Shown: positions 40,454 to 51,774 of the stretch, piece after piece
Layout of the letters: each line of letters starts with the position of its first letter
How positions within the stretch are numbered: the first letter of the stretch is position 1
Source: Lichina pygmaea
Taxonomy: Eukaryota; Ascomycota; Lichinomycetes; Lichinales; Lichinaceae
Length of the DNA stretch: 64,000 nt
Direction: 5' to 3'
Assembly (NCBI GenBank): GCA_963422465.1
Contig: OY730172.1
Coordinates: 2,294,001-2,358,000, forward strand
Notes under the pieces: model-generated
What the model was told of the DNA's origin: nothing
What the model saw: the letters and a program-made list of their open reading frames with translations, nothing else
Databases searched by the model: none
Position numbers and translations under genes: made by a program

Positions 40454-41449
40454 TCCCGACAGACTGTACAGTAGTGTAGCTAGCTTTACAGTGGTGTAAG
40501 AATTCAATCAATCAATCAATCATCCACTTGAAAAATACATCAAGTCCACCGGGGGTCTCTCTGTTGCTGGGGAACGCAATTCAAACCAGCAGGAGAGATT
40601 GAAAACAGACAGGTCAGTTACTTACGAGAGCTCTATCCTGCCTGCACAGGAGTCTGATGGGCCTGGATATCCTACGCACTTGACTATGAGGGTAGAAACA
40701 GTGTTTTTCTGTTCTATAATTACCAGTGTCTCCATAACATACGTATCGTACTTCCTGTCGACAGGGAAGGGGGGGAGGGCTCTTCGTACGAGCCCGCCCG
40801 AAGTTTCCGCAGGGGTGTGGCAGAACTACAGTAGCCTTCCCCCGCACGTAACGTACCACGTCGTAACACGTACGGAAGTACTGCACGACGCTCCACAAGA
40901 CTAAGTTTAGACTGCCGAGTCACACATTCCCGGCCGGACCCCGGCTTTCACTTGCGTACAGTACGTACCCGTACGAGTAGCGTCGCAGCAAGCCAAAATA
41001 GAAGCCTCCATCTTCAGCGCAGTGTAGGTCCAGATCTAGATCTATGTTTGAGGGCCTTGATGTTGACTGGGTTCTGTGGGACTACTGTACGGGATTACTG
41101 TACCTACATATAGGGCTACATCTCTTGAAGAGTCAGCACGGTATGTACATTTGTATTGTATTCACGTACGTGGTGTAGCATGCGAGAGATGAGGTCCTTT
41201 GGCGGCTTTAGAAGACTTGATCGTTGTACGATACATTCGTACGTATACGTATAGTAGAAGGACTGAGGATCGTAACCGGTAGATTAGTCATCAGTGGATA
41301 TTGGTGTGCTTGGAGGCTGCTGAGCTAAGCCAGGTCAAGTCCAGATCACGTGACTTGACGCCTCAATGATAGTCACATGACTTTTTATGTCTGTTCAGTT
41401 GTGCCTGGTATGCAAGTAGTACGTACAGTAAGTAGAAGCTGGTATTGGT
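40454..41449. other. Intergenic with an isolated LINE-type tail
   Basis: After the right target duplication, a plus-strand LINE-like 3' end (GTAGCTAGCTTTACAGTG, then GAATTCAATCAATCAATC) ends near 40522, a relic of an older insertion in the opposite orientation. The rest has many CGTACG/TACGTA palindromes (40790-41260) and TCACGTGA at 41346-41353. No gene is recognised. Confidence 0.55.
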
Positions 41450-41680
41450 ATTGGTAGCACTCTGCTCCGTGCTACTAGAAATCTAGAATATGCTGGGTCA
41501 GCTATGAAAGATTAGGTAAAGAAATCCCTAAACTTAGACCTGCTAGGGTGAAAACTCTCGCTCTGCAGTGCCTTATCAGCACTATCCTGCCGAGAAGCTG
41601 TAGAACATAGAGGGTGACTGGCTAGTAGCCAGCTTTGAGTTGCTCCTGAGCCCGGGAGAATTGTGAGAACGGTACTTTAC
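41450..41680 (-). mobile_element. Diverged LINE 3' end fragment
   Basis: Aligns with 38690-38880 of the intact LINE tail in the same orientation (shared GCTGGGTCA, CTGCAG..GCGC and TGTAGAAC blocks) but is clearly more diverged, so it comes from an older copy or another subfamily. Confidence 0.6.
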
Positions 41681-41883
41681 GTACTTAGCAGCGTGAACAC
41701 GGTAGAAAGGAAGACGCTAAGCACAACGGCCAGAAATATCCACACACGACAAGCTGACTACAATACAGCTACACTCAACTGTGACGGGGCACCCCTACAG
41801 AGCATGGACAACTTCCTAGGGCAGCAAGAGAATCGATTGCTCCCTAGTACGTCTCCATCTCAGAGATGAATCCCGCGATGTTT

Positions 41884-42366
41884 CTAGCTACAGACAATTA
41901 CTGCCGTACCCCCCAGTATGCAGATTCCTTACTTCGGTGCCCTCCTCTTACTTCAATGCCCCCCTCGCTTAGCAAGATACTTATAAGTTTGTGGCAGTCC
42001 CTTGTAATGTTAAGTACTCCTAAACTTTTGAGGCATCAGCCACCCGACCGAGCACCACTGACAAGTCCCCACACCCCCAAAAATACCACTTATGACTTCA
42101 AAGATGTGTTCTGACTTGATGAGCGTAGAGCTAGGCATCTGATGCGACTGAGAAAAAAATTTGACTGAATATCATGTGGTGCGTGATACCTTGAAGACTT
42201 ATGACAGCCATGGGCTGTGTGGGTTGAAGAGATACCTAGCTTTATATGGAGGGGCTCGCCAAAATACATGTACCGACTTATGCGAGGGGGCATCGAAGTT
42301 ATAGGGGGGCACTGGAGCAAGAAATCTGCATAGTGGGGTACCGCAGTAATTGTCCGTTCTAGCTAA
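41884..42366. mobile_element. MITE-like element with about 100-bp terminal inverted repeats
   Basis: The left end (41884-41985) and the reverse complement of the right end (42262-42366) align along about 100 bp. Both contain GACAATTACTGC, then TATGCAGATT, then a C-rich block and CTTC(A/G)ATGCCCCC. Identity is roughly 80 percent by eye with few gaps. The middle is about 280 bp and has no coding frame. The ends begin near TAGCTA, so a TA target site is possible. The size and structure fit a non-autonomous DNA transposon. Confidence 0.65.
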
Positions 42367-42700
42367 GAAGCGAAATCGCTTTTGTGCGTCTACGGAGCAA
42401 TGGTTTTCCGCTCCGAGGGCTGCTTAGTCATCGACACCCTGACAACGGAGTTTGTGGGTGTCTGATAGAATTGAGAACAGCGAGACCGGCTCTGTATAAA
42501 AACTTACTATAGAGCTGGTACAGGCTTAGCTAAGCTGCCGTCGCATCTAGATCCTCCCGGTGGTTGACTAGTGTCAATCTGCCGCACATGTGTCTCAGTC
42601 TTCTGCATATAGTTTACATCCCGCGATCCTTGGTAATCAAGTGACGATCGCCAGCGATCGCTGGTTGTCACATACTGTAGTCCCATGTAAGTAGATCTTG
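42367..42700. other. Intergenic with strong palindromes
   Basis: Contains AAGCGAAATCGCTT just beyond the MITE end (42368-42381) and a 14-bp perfect palindrome, CCAGCGATCGCTGG, at 42651-42664 flanked by GTGAC and GTCAC. No gene. Confidence 0.6.
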
Positions 42701-43500
42701 CGATGGGGTCTTACAGGAACTGGGAAAGAACGTTATGGTGAAGGATCCACGATCTGAGGGCGGCCGTGGGCTGCAATCGGGTTTTCAAAGCCTGGTAGTC
42801 AGTAGTAGATGCTGCGAGGTACATACGTACAGCCTTCGCCATGCCCGAAGAAGGCGGGAGGAGTCCAAAACCACAGGTTTGGCCGTCTCCCACTGCGCCC
42901 CGCAACTGCAAGATGGTGTGGGTAAGCCGGGGACCCGTCGCTTGCAAAGAGACCCGGCCAGCCCAATCTTGCCAGTGTCTGAGCCTTTGATAAGCCAGTG
43001 TGTGTCTCGTAGCTATACGTATGTAGGGCTGACCGGTATCTGCCAGCCGGTATGCCTGCCGGACTGAGCGCCGAAGAGGGGGGCCCCCCCGGTGGGGGTG
43101 AGGATGGCCTATCGGATCACGGGAGAATGCCAAGCCTTGCCGTTTGCGGCCATAGCGTAGCCCTAGCCCAAGCCCAGCTGCGTCGATCCTGACCCTCGCT
43201 TCGGAGCTAGCTGCCGCAAGCTCCTGTCGCAGGCATCTCGGATTTCTGCCTGTACATACGTACGAATTGCAACTGCAGCCACGGGATGTGGGCGCACAAT
43301 GGCGGAGCTGCCGCTTCGCTCTGCAGCTGCTGCCGACTAGTGGCCTTGAAGCCTCCGGTGACTGTTCGGACGCAGCATTGCTGTTGGCGCTCCAGGGCAT
43401 CCCCAATCCAGTGGCGATGTGCCGGCCGAAGGAGCCCCTCTGTTCGTGACCCCACGGTTGCGCCATATGTGAGTGACGGGACTAGTCAGCTCACAGTACA
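42701..43500 (-). mobile_element. LINE fragment of a second subfamily
   Basis: The minus-strand frame at 43466-42711 aligns with the post-reverse-transcriptase region of the other LINE copies (matching segments such as ALERQQQ..C and AALRSWILHHNVLSQFL) but is clearly more diverged and carries insertions rich in GTAC/TACG (for example near 43250 and 43010). Both ends are missing; there is no tail or target duplication. Confidence 0.65.
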
Positions 43501-43936
43501 AGAATAATTCTTAGCATGGCAGGGCTGATCGGGGGCCAAGGCAGCGGCAGTAGCTTGCTGTGAAGGGGGGAGGTGGGTGGGTTGATCCTTGCATCTAATT
43601 GTACGGGCCTCAGGTCCACGGCCTCAGCTGCAGATGCAACAGCTGGCAACGAGGCCGCCTCGCCGTGACAATCAGCCTCACCTGAGCTTGCGGTAATTAC
43701 ATACCGAGCCCTCAACACCACGATGTGGATGGTGGTGGCCGGCAGGTCACCTCTGTCAGGCCCCTCTATCAACTCGTCTAGGTTGATAACTCGCCCTCTT
43801 CCCTCTCGCGCCTCCGCTCTTGATTGTTTCCTCAGTCTCCTCTTCTCCTCATTCGCTCTTGGGCAGCATCCTTCGTCGGTGGGAGGAACATATCCATCTA
43901 TACGCAGTCTATTCACCCATCGCATTGCCCGGCGTC
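43501..43936. other. Upstream region of the membrane protein gene
   Basis: Pyrimidine-rich from about 43795 to 43860, as common before fungal transcription starts. No other feature. Confidence 0.45.
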
Positions 43937-46120
43937 ATGTCCACAGACGCACCTTATATCTACCATGGCATTTGGACCAATTGGTCCCGAGGGCGCGTGT
44001 ATGGCGCGACGATCACCCTCTCGGCCCGAGACGGCGGTCTTTTGATTGCCTTCCTGGCGTTGTGCGTCAAGGTGACGGCCGCCCGTCTCTGGCACATAGT
44101 CAGCTACGTGGTCCACCAGGCACGGGCGAGGCGTGCACCGCAAGACGGACCCCGACAACAGACCCAGGTCACTTTCCGGAACGCCGGCTCCGCAACCTCG
44201 GCTGCCTGGAACTTCTTCCTGATCGCCTTTCACTGGCGCTCACTGGCGCGGCGACCGTCCCTGCTCTCCTTGCTCTGGGCTCTCTTTGCGCTCGCCTACG
44301 CCCTTGCCGCTGGCTTGGCTAGCGTCTTCTCGTCCGAGGTGATGGAGGCCGTTGGGACCGAAGCGCTGATCAAGAGTCCAAGATGCGGCCAGTGGATATC
44401 CGACGGTAACGGCAGCGACTTTGCAGTGTGGTCACACCCAGAGAACGTCGCCGCAGCTGACTACGCACAAACTTGCTACTATGGCGATCCGGACCAGGCG
44501 CGCCCGCAATGCGACAAGTACGTCGTTCCGAGAGTCGAGTTCAGCATCAACAGCAATGCCTCCTGTCCGTTTAGCAGCGACATGTGCATGATCTCCCCCA
44601 CGGCTGCTTTCGAGATGGACACCGGTCGGATGAGCTCACACTCCATCCTCGGGATTAACGGTCCGACAAGCGCTCGTGTCGACTACCGCAAGGTCTCTAC
44701 CTGTGCACCTCTGGTTTCGAAGGGATTCACGGATTACCAAAAAAACACCGGAAAGGCCAACGAGATCGGGCAGCCAGGAGATCTGATCTATCGCTTGTTC
44801 TACGGTTCATCCGTCACCCTGGACCACAACTTAACCATGCGATACAATGTCCGTACGATGTCAGCCAGTGTCGGCTACAGCTTGTGGTACGTCTCTCCTG
44901 ATCTTGCTTTCTCGAGCGCTTGATTCCTGTCTTTTTCTTTCGCGTCCGACCCTGCATGGCCTTAGGCCTTCGACAAAGAAAGCTGACGCGTGGGTGGGAG
45001 CAGGACTCTGCAGTCGCTGGCGGGGATGTCGGGGTCCATATGGGATCCGTTGCCAGAGCTGAATCGGACGGATGCTGATGTCGTGCTTATCATGGTTGCA
45101 GCGAACTCGGTCAGCTATCAAGCCCCGTTGGACGACCCCTTCTTCCCCGTTATTGAGACAAATTTGGGATCTGGAAAGTATTATATGTCTGCAAACTGGA
45201 TAAACACCATGGGCTGCACCGAACAGCACCAATTCTGCAATCCCCTCGATGGAAGGTGTACGGACCTGATGGGCACAACCCTGTTGATTGAAGGGGATGA
45301 TGCCATTGGACTGAATCCGGTTCAGGAATCCATCCGGAAAAGAATTGGCTTTGCGGCACTGAAGTCCGGCATTCACTATCAACTCTTGAGCCGCGGCGCC
45401 AATGCGCTCCGGGCTCAGGAGACCGTCAGCGGTGCAGACCAGACGCCGCTGTCACCGAACCAATGGACCATCGAGGCGTTAAGCTGGTTTAGCGTGAGTC
45501 TTGCCTCACTGCAAAAGCAGACGGTTGAGTACGCAACCGGGCCGGCCGCCACTGTTCTCGGCCTTAGACAGCAGGTCCCACCCGACGAAATCGGCAGAGC
45601 GATGTGCAGCAGCCAGAAGGTGCGCGCGACGGACGGATCCATCTCGTTTTCGGTCTTGGGAGTGTCCATCATCCTCGTGTTCGGCACGGCAATCATCCTG
45701 ACCAGCCTGTGTGTCGACAGCGTCGTTGGCTGGATCCAGCACAGAGTGCTGCACAGGGGTGTGCACCGCCGCCTGCAGTGGATCCTGGACGAGACACTGC
45801 AGCTCCAGCGGCTCGCGTTCGAGGAGGTCGGCATGGGCACGTGGTCCGGCACGACGGCGTCCGTGCCGGTCACCCGCGCCGGCGAACTGCTCGGCGGCTT
45901 CGACGCCACCATCGACCCCGACCATCCTCGTCTCTCACGCGCCATGGCCGGCAGCGGCGGCGGCGGTGGCGGCGGCGGCGGCAGCACCAGCGTCAGCGAC
46001 GTCAAGTCTGGCATGACGTCGACGCAGCAGGAGACTGGGTCCTTGATGGGCGGATACGCGCCCGCGCACACACCTTCAACGTCCATGACAGATGTCAGGC
46101 CTCACAACGGATATCCATGA
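43937..46120 (+). CDS. Fungal multi-span membrane protein of unknown function
   Basis: Two exons (43937-44886, 45004-46120) joined by a 117-bp phase-2 intron (GTACGT...AGCAG) give 688 aa. Hydrophobic segments lie near residues 35-60 (LLIAFLALCVKV), 90-102, 110-135 (LLSLLWALFALAYALAAGLA) and about 555-585 (SFSVLGVSIILVFGTAIILT). Between the third and fourth lies a large cysteine-containing domain with several N-glycosylation sites (NGS, NAS, NLT, NRT), so it is probably outside the cell or in a lumen. The C-terminal tail has a glycine run and is serine/threonine-rich. The opening PYIYHGIWTNWSRG is typical of a lineage-expanded family of Pezizomycotina hypothetical proteins. An in-frame ATG at 43820 is an alternative start. 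No enzymatic motif is seen. Confidence 0.78.
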
Positions 46121-47477
46121 GGATGGCAGCTTCCATCGTTCCTCCGTCTATTTTTTTTTTTCAATCTTTCCCTTTTTCCTCTTTACCATCCTCCTCCCAC
46201 TCTTAATCATCCATATCCATGGTAACCCCATCAATATCTGTCAGTCAGTCTCTTTGCTGTGGGGGAGAAACTTGTCAATACAATCTACTTTTTATTTGCT
46301 CTGGGCCTTGGGACTTATTCACGCTGCTTTTCCGTCCCTTCCCTCATCCCTCCCTCCCCCCCCCCCCCTCCTGTCGTAATTCTGCAGGTGATCACGGTAT
46401 CGTCGGCGATATACAAATCTGAACACCACGTACGTAGCCCCGTACAAAAATCACGGTCACAGGAGAGAGTCAAGGAGAGGACTGGTGGCAACGCTTTTGC
46501 TCTTCTTTGGCACAGCGTTGGTTGGTTTGGTTTGTCGGTGGGACAGTAACGTCGATACTCCGTATCCGTCCCAGTCTGGGTTAAGGATACAGTACAAGAA
46601 GGACGCACGACTGAACCTTCTTTTCTTTCTCTTTTTAAAGGGGGGTTTTTTTGGGGGGAGGGGGGAGGGGCCTTCAACAGAGAGGTAGCAAGTAATGGAA
46701 TCGATTCGAATGGTCTTTCCATCATAACGACTTTCCTGATACGTACTCGCTTTATTGTTGGGCGTTAATCACCTGGACCGGACCACATACAGTAACTACA
46801 TGTCGTCGTGCCCTTGGCGATTCTGAACGCAACATGCCTACACTATCGCCACAAGTTTCTGAGAAAAGAGGTTCATTTGACATCTCTGCCGTTGGTTTCC
46901 AAGTCCGCCTCCTACCCTCCTCACACCCCTCGCCTGCGCCGCCCTCCTGAGGGTGACGCGACGAGACAAAGAAAGGAAGGAGGAAAAGAAAGACAAAGAT
47001 GAGTACCCCAGTGAGATCGACGATGATGCTTCTCCAAGGTACAGTACATGTCACCGGGACCGTCCCCAGGAGATCCTTTGCGGGTTGGACAGAAGTGTAC
47101 GTCAATCGCCGCGGCCGCCGTCGATTATCATCATTTTCGTCCTGGTCACTCAGAGTCATTGTCGTCGTCGTCGTCGTTGGAGCAGACAGTAGGTTCCCCA
47201 CTTCCGTCTAAAACGGTCAGGTACAATATCCCAATCGGGCACCCACAGCGCTCTGCCCAGCAGGCCTGTACGGGATGCGTCGAGGAAGGGATGACATGTC
47301 ATCTTCTCCCAGGTCGACGAGTCCAGTACGTAGTCTGGTTCAAGGTCGGACGAGGTGGAGGAGGAGGAAGAAGAGGAAGAGGAGGATGTGGATGTGGAAT
47401 GTGCCGAGGAAGGGAAATACGAGTCGATCAGGAACGTGCACTGGGATAGACTTGTCTATCGATAGAGCCATCTTGGG
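46121..47477. other. 1.36-kb convergent intergenic region
   Basis: Lies between the 3' ends of the membrane protein gene (plus) and ALG9 (minus). Homopolymer runs (T near 46150, C near 46357, G near 46650) and a (GAGGAA)-like purine stretch near 47350-47390. No gene. Confidence 0.5.
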
Positions 47478-49250
47478 TTAGTGGATGAAGGAGTGTGGAG
47501 GGATCCAAAGGGGTTGTGTACGCACGTGTTTGCCCACGTCCTCCCTGTTTTCGTCGTTCATGCCCGAGGGAACGAGCCAGGTGGGCCAGGAGCCGAAACT
47601 GGCATCGGCCTCACTAAACTCGCCGGGGAGAAGGCCGTCGAAGGCGCTCTTGACGAACTTGGCGCGGTAGTTGCGTGGCAGGAAGAAGGACGAAGGGAAA
47701 CGATACCACTCCTTGCCGTAGCAGACGTTGATGTCGTCCATCGACACGAGATCTACGCGCTGGAGGGCTCGGTGCACGCGGAACGGCGCCGAGTACGCAG
47801 TGACCATTCCCACGGTGCGCAGGACGCCGGCCGCGATCGCGACGAGCCCGAAGCCGGCGACGACGGCCAGCTTGACGTTCGGTCGGATGCGTCCTACGAA
47901 TCTCGCGGCGTCGGCCGACCCGAAGGCCGAGAGCACCATGTGCAGGGAGATGGCGGCGTTCAGGCCCAAGGCAGGGTAGGCGGGATACATGAACCGCTCT
48001 TCCTTGTGCGCCTGCAGCGAGAAGATCGACAGCCAGAGGTAGAACGGGGACACGAAGACCATGCCGCGGAGACGAGACTGGGCCGACACGGCCGATGACG
48101 ACGAGCGAAGCGCGATCAGCGGCAAGGCCAACAGCGCGAGCACAAACCAGACGTTGAAGTTCAGAAGCAGGTTGCGCATGTAGAAGTGCCATGATTCGGT
48201 CCCGAAGATGTCCGGGCCTTTGCTGGACCCGCTGAAGACATTGTACTTGACGATGTTGAACGGCACCAGCTCCGGGCTGCGGTAGAAGAAGAAGTCGACG
48301 AGAAGCTGCAAGCCCTGTCATCGTGGCATTAGAATCCGAGGAAGCCAGAGCTACTTGGGCACGTACGAGGACGATTACACATCTCAAGCCACCGTCGAGC
48401 CATCGCCAGGCCGCCGTCCCGAGGCTGGGTTGGCTAACCATGGCCAGGACGAGTTCTTCGAGCAGATACGGCGAGGAGAGAGCCACGGCGAACGGCCATC
48501 CCACAATGCCCGCGATGCCGAACCACATGATGCCCTGGGCCGTCTTGAGCCCGCCTCGCCATTCCATGAACGAGGCCATGCCCAGCATGGCCGCGTACAT
48601 AGCAAAGCTCGAGGGAAGGTACGCCACAGAAGCATGGAACATGCCCGGGCTGAGTACCATGGCCATCAGGAACATGATACCAACCCTTGGGTTGAGGACC
48701 CGGGAGACAGTCACGTAGAGACGAGCTTGGCACGCAGCACATGTTGTGGCCAGCACGATGCGCAAGAAGTAGAATTCATCAATCTGCACTACTATGAGCC
48801 CGGATCTCCCCATCTAAGAATCTCGGCCATCAACAAGAAGAAAGCCTTTCACGATACCTTGTTGTTGACAAAGGGCATGAAAGCCCCAATGCCACTGACG
48901 ATGGCATGCAAGCCGACGTAGAACCAGCTTCGGATGGCATACTCAGGGGAGTACTCCCACGTCTGCAAGCCAAAGCCATGTCTGAGGTAGTGCGTCGGCT
49001 CCCAATAGTTGAACGTCTCATCGCAGTCTTGGATCGGTGCCAGCAAGGCCGCCAGCACATTGACCAGCAAGACAACGTAGAAGGCGACGATGCCTGGGAG
49101 CTGGAACGGCACATGCGCCGCGGCCCTTTGGAGACGGAGTTAGCAGTTGCTATTCATGAGATGGAACGGCTGTGGAAGCGGAGACTTGGTTTACCTTGGC
49201 GAAGGTGAAGTGCCTCTCGGTCGTGGAGGGGCCGGTTTCACGGCCGGCAT
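47478..49250 (-). CDS. alg9: ALG9-type alpha-1,2-mannosyltransferase
   Basis: GT22 family enzyme of the ER membrane that adds the seventh and ninth mannose, from dolichol-phosphate mannose, to the lipid-linked oligosaccharide for N-glycosylation. Four exons by eye: 49250-49195, 49125-48858, 48783-48367, 48314-47478, giving 525 aa. Introns of 69, 74 and 52 bp; the first and third have clear branch or acceptor signals (CTAAC; GACAG). The family signature DCDETFNYWEPTHYLRHG stands near residue 50 and HKEERFMYPAYP near residue 360, with many hydrophobic helices. Family members are usually 550-600 aa, so this is slightly short. It shares a short upstream region with naf1. Confidence 0.9.
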
Positions 49251-49440
49251 GATGCTTGATTTCTTGGACGCGAGAAGCGAAACATTTTGAGCCGAGCTGT
49301 GCGCTGTTGGGAAGAATTTCCCTTCAACATTCGTTCACGCTTGACAAAATCAAGCTCAAGTTTTGCTGAGGCTATATGTCCACTGCCACTCATTGATGAG
49401 CAATCAGTGTCACGTCCGACCTAAACAGAAGGAAGCAGCG
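49251..49440. promoter_or_regulatory. 190-bp divergent promoter of alg9 and naf1
   Basis: The start codons of ALG9 and NAF1 are 190 bp apart and point away from each other, so both promoters must lie in or overlap this stretch. No TATA box is evident. Confidence 0.55.
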
Positions 49441-50276
49441 ATGGAGGCGGAAGAACCGCCGCCGAAGAAGCTGCGTTTCGATCAGCCCGAAGCTCAACCG
49501 TCCAACCCAAGCACGCCGGCGCCAGTCGACGACCTGGATGATCTCTACGGAACGCCATCAAAAGCCAACACGCCGCTGCGCACGATGGATGCTTCCGGCC
49601 CGAGCAACGAGGGGGAGCTGGTCGCTCCTCCTCCGGAAGCTGCTCGGCACACCCAACCAAGCATGATACCCGGCCTGGGTTTCCTCTCGGAGGCCGTTCC
49701 ATACTTGGAACCAATCGCTGGAGCTCCCGAAGAACATCCGAGCGCGCCGGAGAACCAGCCGGCCAGTGCGGAAACGTACGTCGAGGCGAGCGGACAGGAC
49801 TCTGGACCGACCCGAGGCGACGGCGTTGGCCAAGCGCAGCAGCAGCTGATAGGTATACCGGGTCTGGATTTCCTCTCGCGGCTTGCTCCGAGGGTCGAAA
49901 CTGCCCCAGCGTCGGAAGACGTTGCTGCTCACCTCAAGAGTGCCAACCCAACGGGCGATGAAGAAGCCGAGGATAGCTACAGCCCGGCCGAAGCCCTGTA
50001 CGCCGGGCGAAGCAGGCTCTCGCCGCCGACGAACGGCGATGTCAGCAGTCGGTCTAGGTTGGATGAGCCTCTCGCTCCCAATGGCCCCAGCGGTCACGCA
50101 TCTGATGGCATCCGCCCCTCGATTGAAGATGAGGCCCCTCTACTGGATCGGGATCTGAACGGAGCACGGATCGATCAGGATGCTCCGCCCGGCGAAGAGC
50201 CAGAGTGGGAAGTGGACTCGTCGCCTCTCGATTCGTCAGACTGGGACGAGAGCTCCGAGTCGGGGACGGAGGATGA

Positions 50277-50310
<34 letters not shown>

Positions 50311-51774
50311 GACTATCAGTTGCTCGGTCCCGAAGAGCAGGCACGAATGCTCATGCAAGGGGATGGCGGATCGGACGACGACGGCGACGAGGCCAGAGCT
50401 GCGAAAGCCGAGTCCAGCGCCCAGCTCAGGACGAAGAACGAAGTCGTAGAGGTCAAGGTCGAGAAGCCGGCTGTGACCATCACGCCTGACATGAAGATCG
50501 AGGAGCTGGGGACCGTTTCGTCGATCGTCAACCGCGCGGTCGTCGTCAAGGCGACCGTCTCGGGCGAGTACCGAGTTCTGGACTCTGGATCCGTCCTCTG
50601 CTTGCAGGATCGTACCGTTGTTGGATCGGTGGCGGAGACGCTCGGGAGGGTTCAACAGCCGTACTACTCGGTCCTCTTCAACGGTCCGGCAGAGATTGCG
50701 GACATTGGCCTCTACGTCGGCATCAAGGTCTTCTACGTCCCCACGCACTCGACGTACGTCTTCACGCAGACGCTCAAAGCCTTCAAGGGCTCGGACGCCT
50801 CCAACATCCACGACGAGGAGGTCGGAGAGGCCGAGCTTGAGTTCTCGGACGACGAAGCCGAGGCAGAACATCGAAGAAGGCTGAAGCAGGACCGACGGGC
50901 GGGGCGCGGTGGCCGAGCCCGACCGAACCCGCCGAGCCAGCGAACAGCCGCGCACGCTGGAGGTCTCACGTACGACGACGTGCCCGTGAAACAGGGAGCC
51001 GACGATGACGACGGGGAGCCTTACACGCCGTTGGCCCGCCCTGCCAACTTCCACGAGCTGATCAGCCGGCCGAACACCATCGAAGAGGCTCCGTTCAGAA
51101 ACGGCGCTCCGCGAGGGCATCGAGGAGGGAGGGGCGTCGATCGAGGACGGGGGCGAGCATCGCGCGGCGCACGGGGTCCTCGTGGCCGCGGAGGCCCGGG
51201 ACGCGGTCCGCGACAGAGTTACGGCGTATCGAAGGATACGCAGCCCGGACCGCCTCGGCGAACGAGTCCTGCCTCATCCTCGGCCGCTGGTATGCCTGTC
51301 TACAACATGCAAGCCCAGATCCCTGGTCAAATGGCGCCGATGACAGCAGCTCACCCGCAAGCGCCACCGCCGCCACCCCCACCGCTGCCATCTGGAGCAC
51401 CGAGTCCCTTTGCGCCATCATACCCAGCCACACCATACGGCTGGTTCCCGCCCACAACGCAAGGGGACTTTCCTTTCCTGCTGCCTTCCCAGCCGGTGAC
51501 ACCGCTCTCGGCCACGGCGGCGGCCAGTCCTGGTGGATCCTTGCCGGCCGGCGCCTTTGTCAACCCGGCCTTCTTCCGCGGCCCGCAGCCAACGCCCGGG
51601 GGCAACCAACGGAGCCCTCCGGCGACGCAGACGGGCTCCGGCGCAGCGGGGCGTCCCTCGGTCAGCAGCGGGAGCCCCGCGACGCCATCGGACCCGGATG
51701 CCGTATTCCGCGCAGCGCAGGAGAAGCTGGACATCCTCAGGGGACTACGCCAGCAGGACCCAGGATCGCCATGA
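49441..51774 (+). CDS. naf1: NAF1, H/ACA ribonucleoprotein assembly factor
   Basis: Nuclear chaperone that holds the place of Gar1 during assembly of H/ACA snoRNPs, which guide rRNA pseudouridylation. Intronless, 777 aa. The first 275 residues are acidic/proline-rich, with two related 30-residue segments (SMIPGLGFLSEAVPYLEP and IGIPGLDFLSRLAPRVET). An aspartate run lies at about 277-290. The Naf1/Gar1-like beta-barrel domain follows at about 350-465 (ELGTVSSIVNRAVVVKA, LCLQDRTVVGSVAETLGRV, PYYSVLFNGPAE, GIKVFYVP). After it come an RGG-like stretch (RGHRGGRGVDRGRGRASRG) and a proline-rich tail. The start at 49441 opens MEAEEPPPKKLRFD; the frame is open further upstream but without a better ATG. 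Confidence 0.9.

Noticed and set aside
43491-43925. Minus-strand 144-codon frame before the membrane protein gene
   Set aside because: No domain or homologue recognised; it overlaps the upstream region of a convincing plus-strand gene and is probably chance.
51095-51734. Minus-strand frames opposite the NAF1 tail
   Set aside because: Low-complexity glycine/alanine shadows of the RGG and proline-rich coding sequence.
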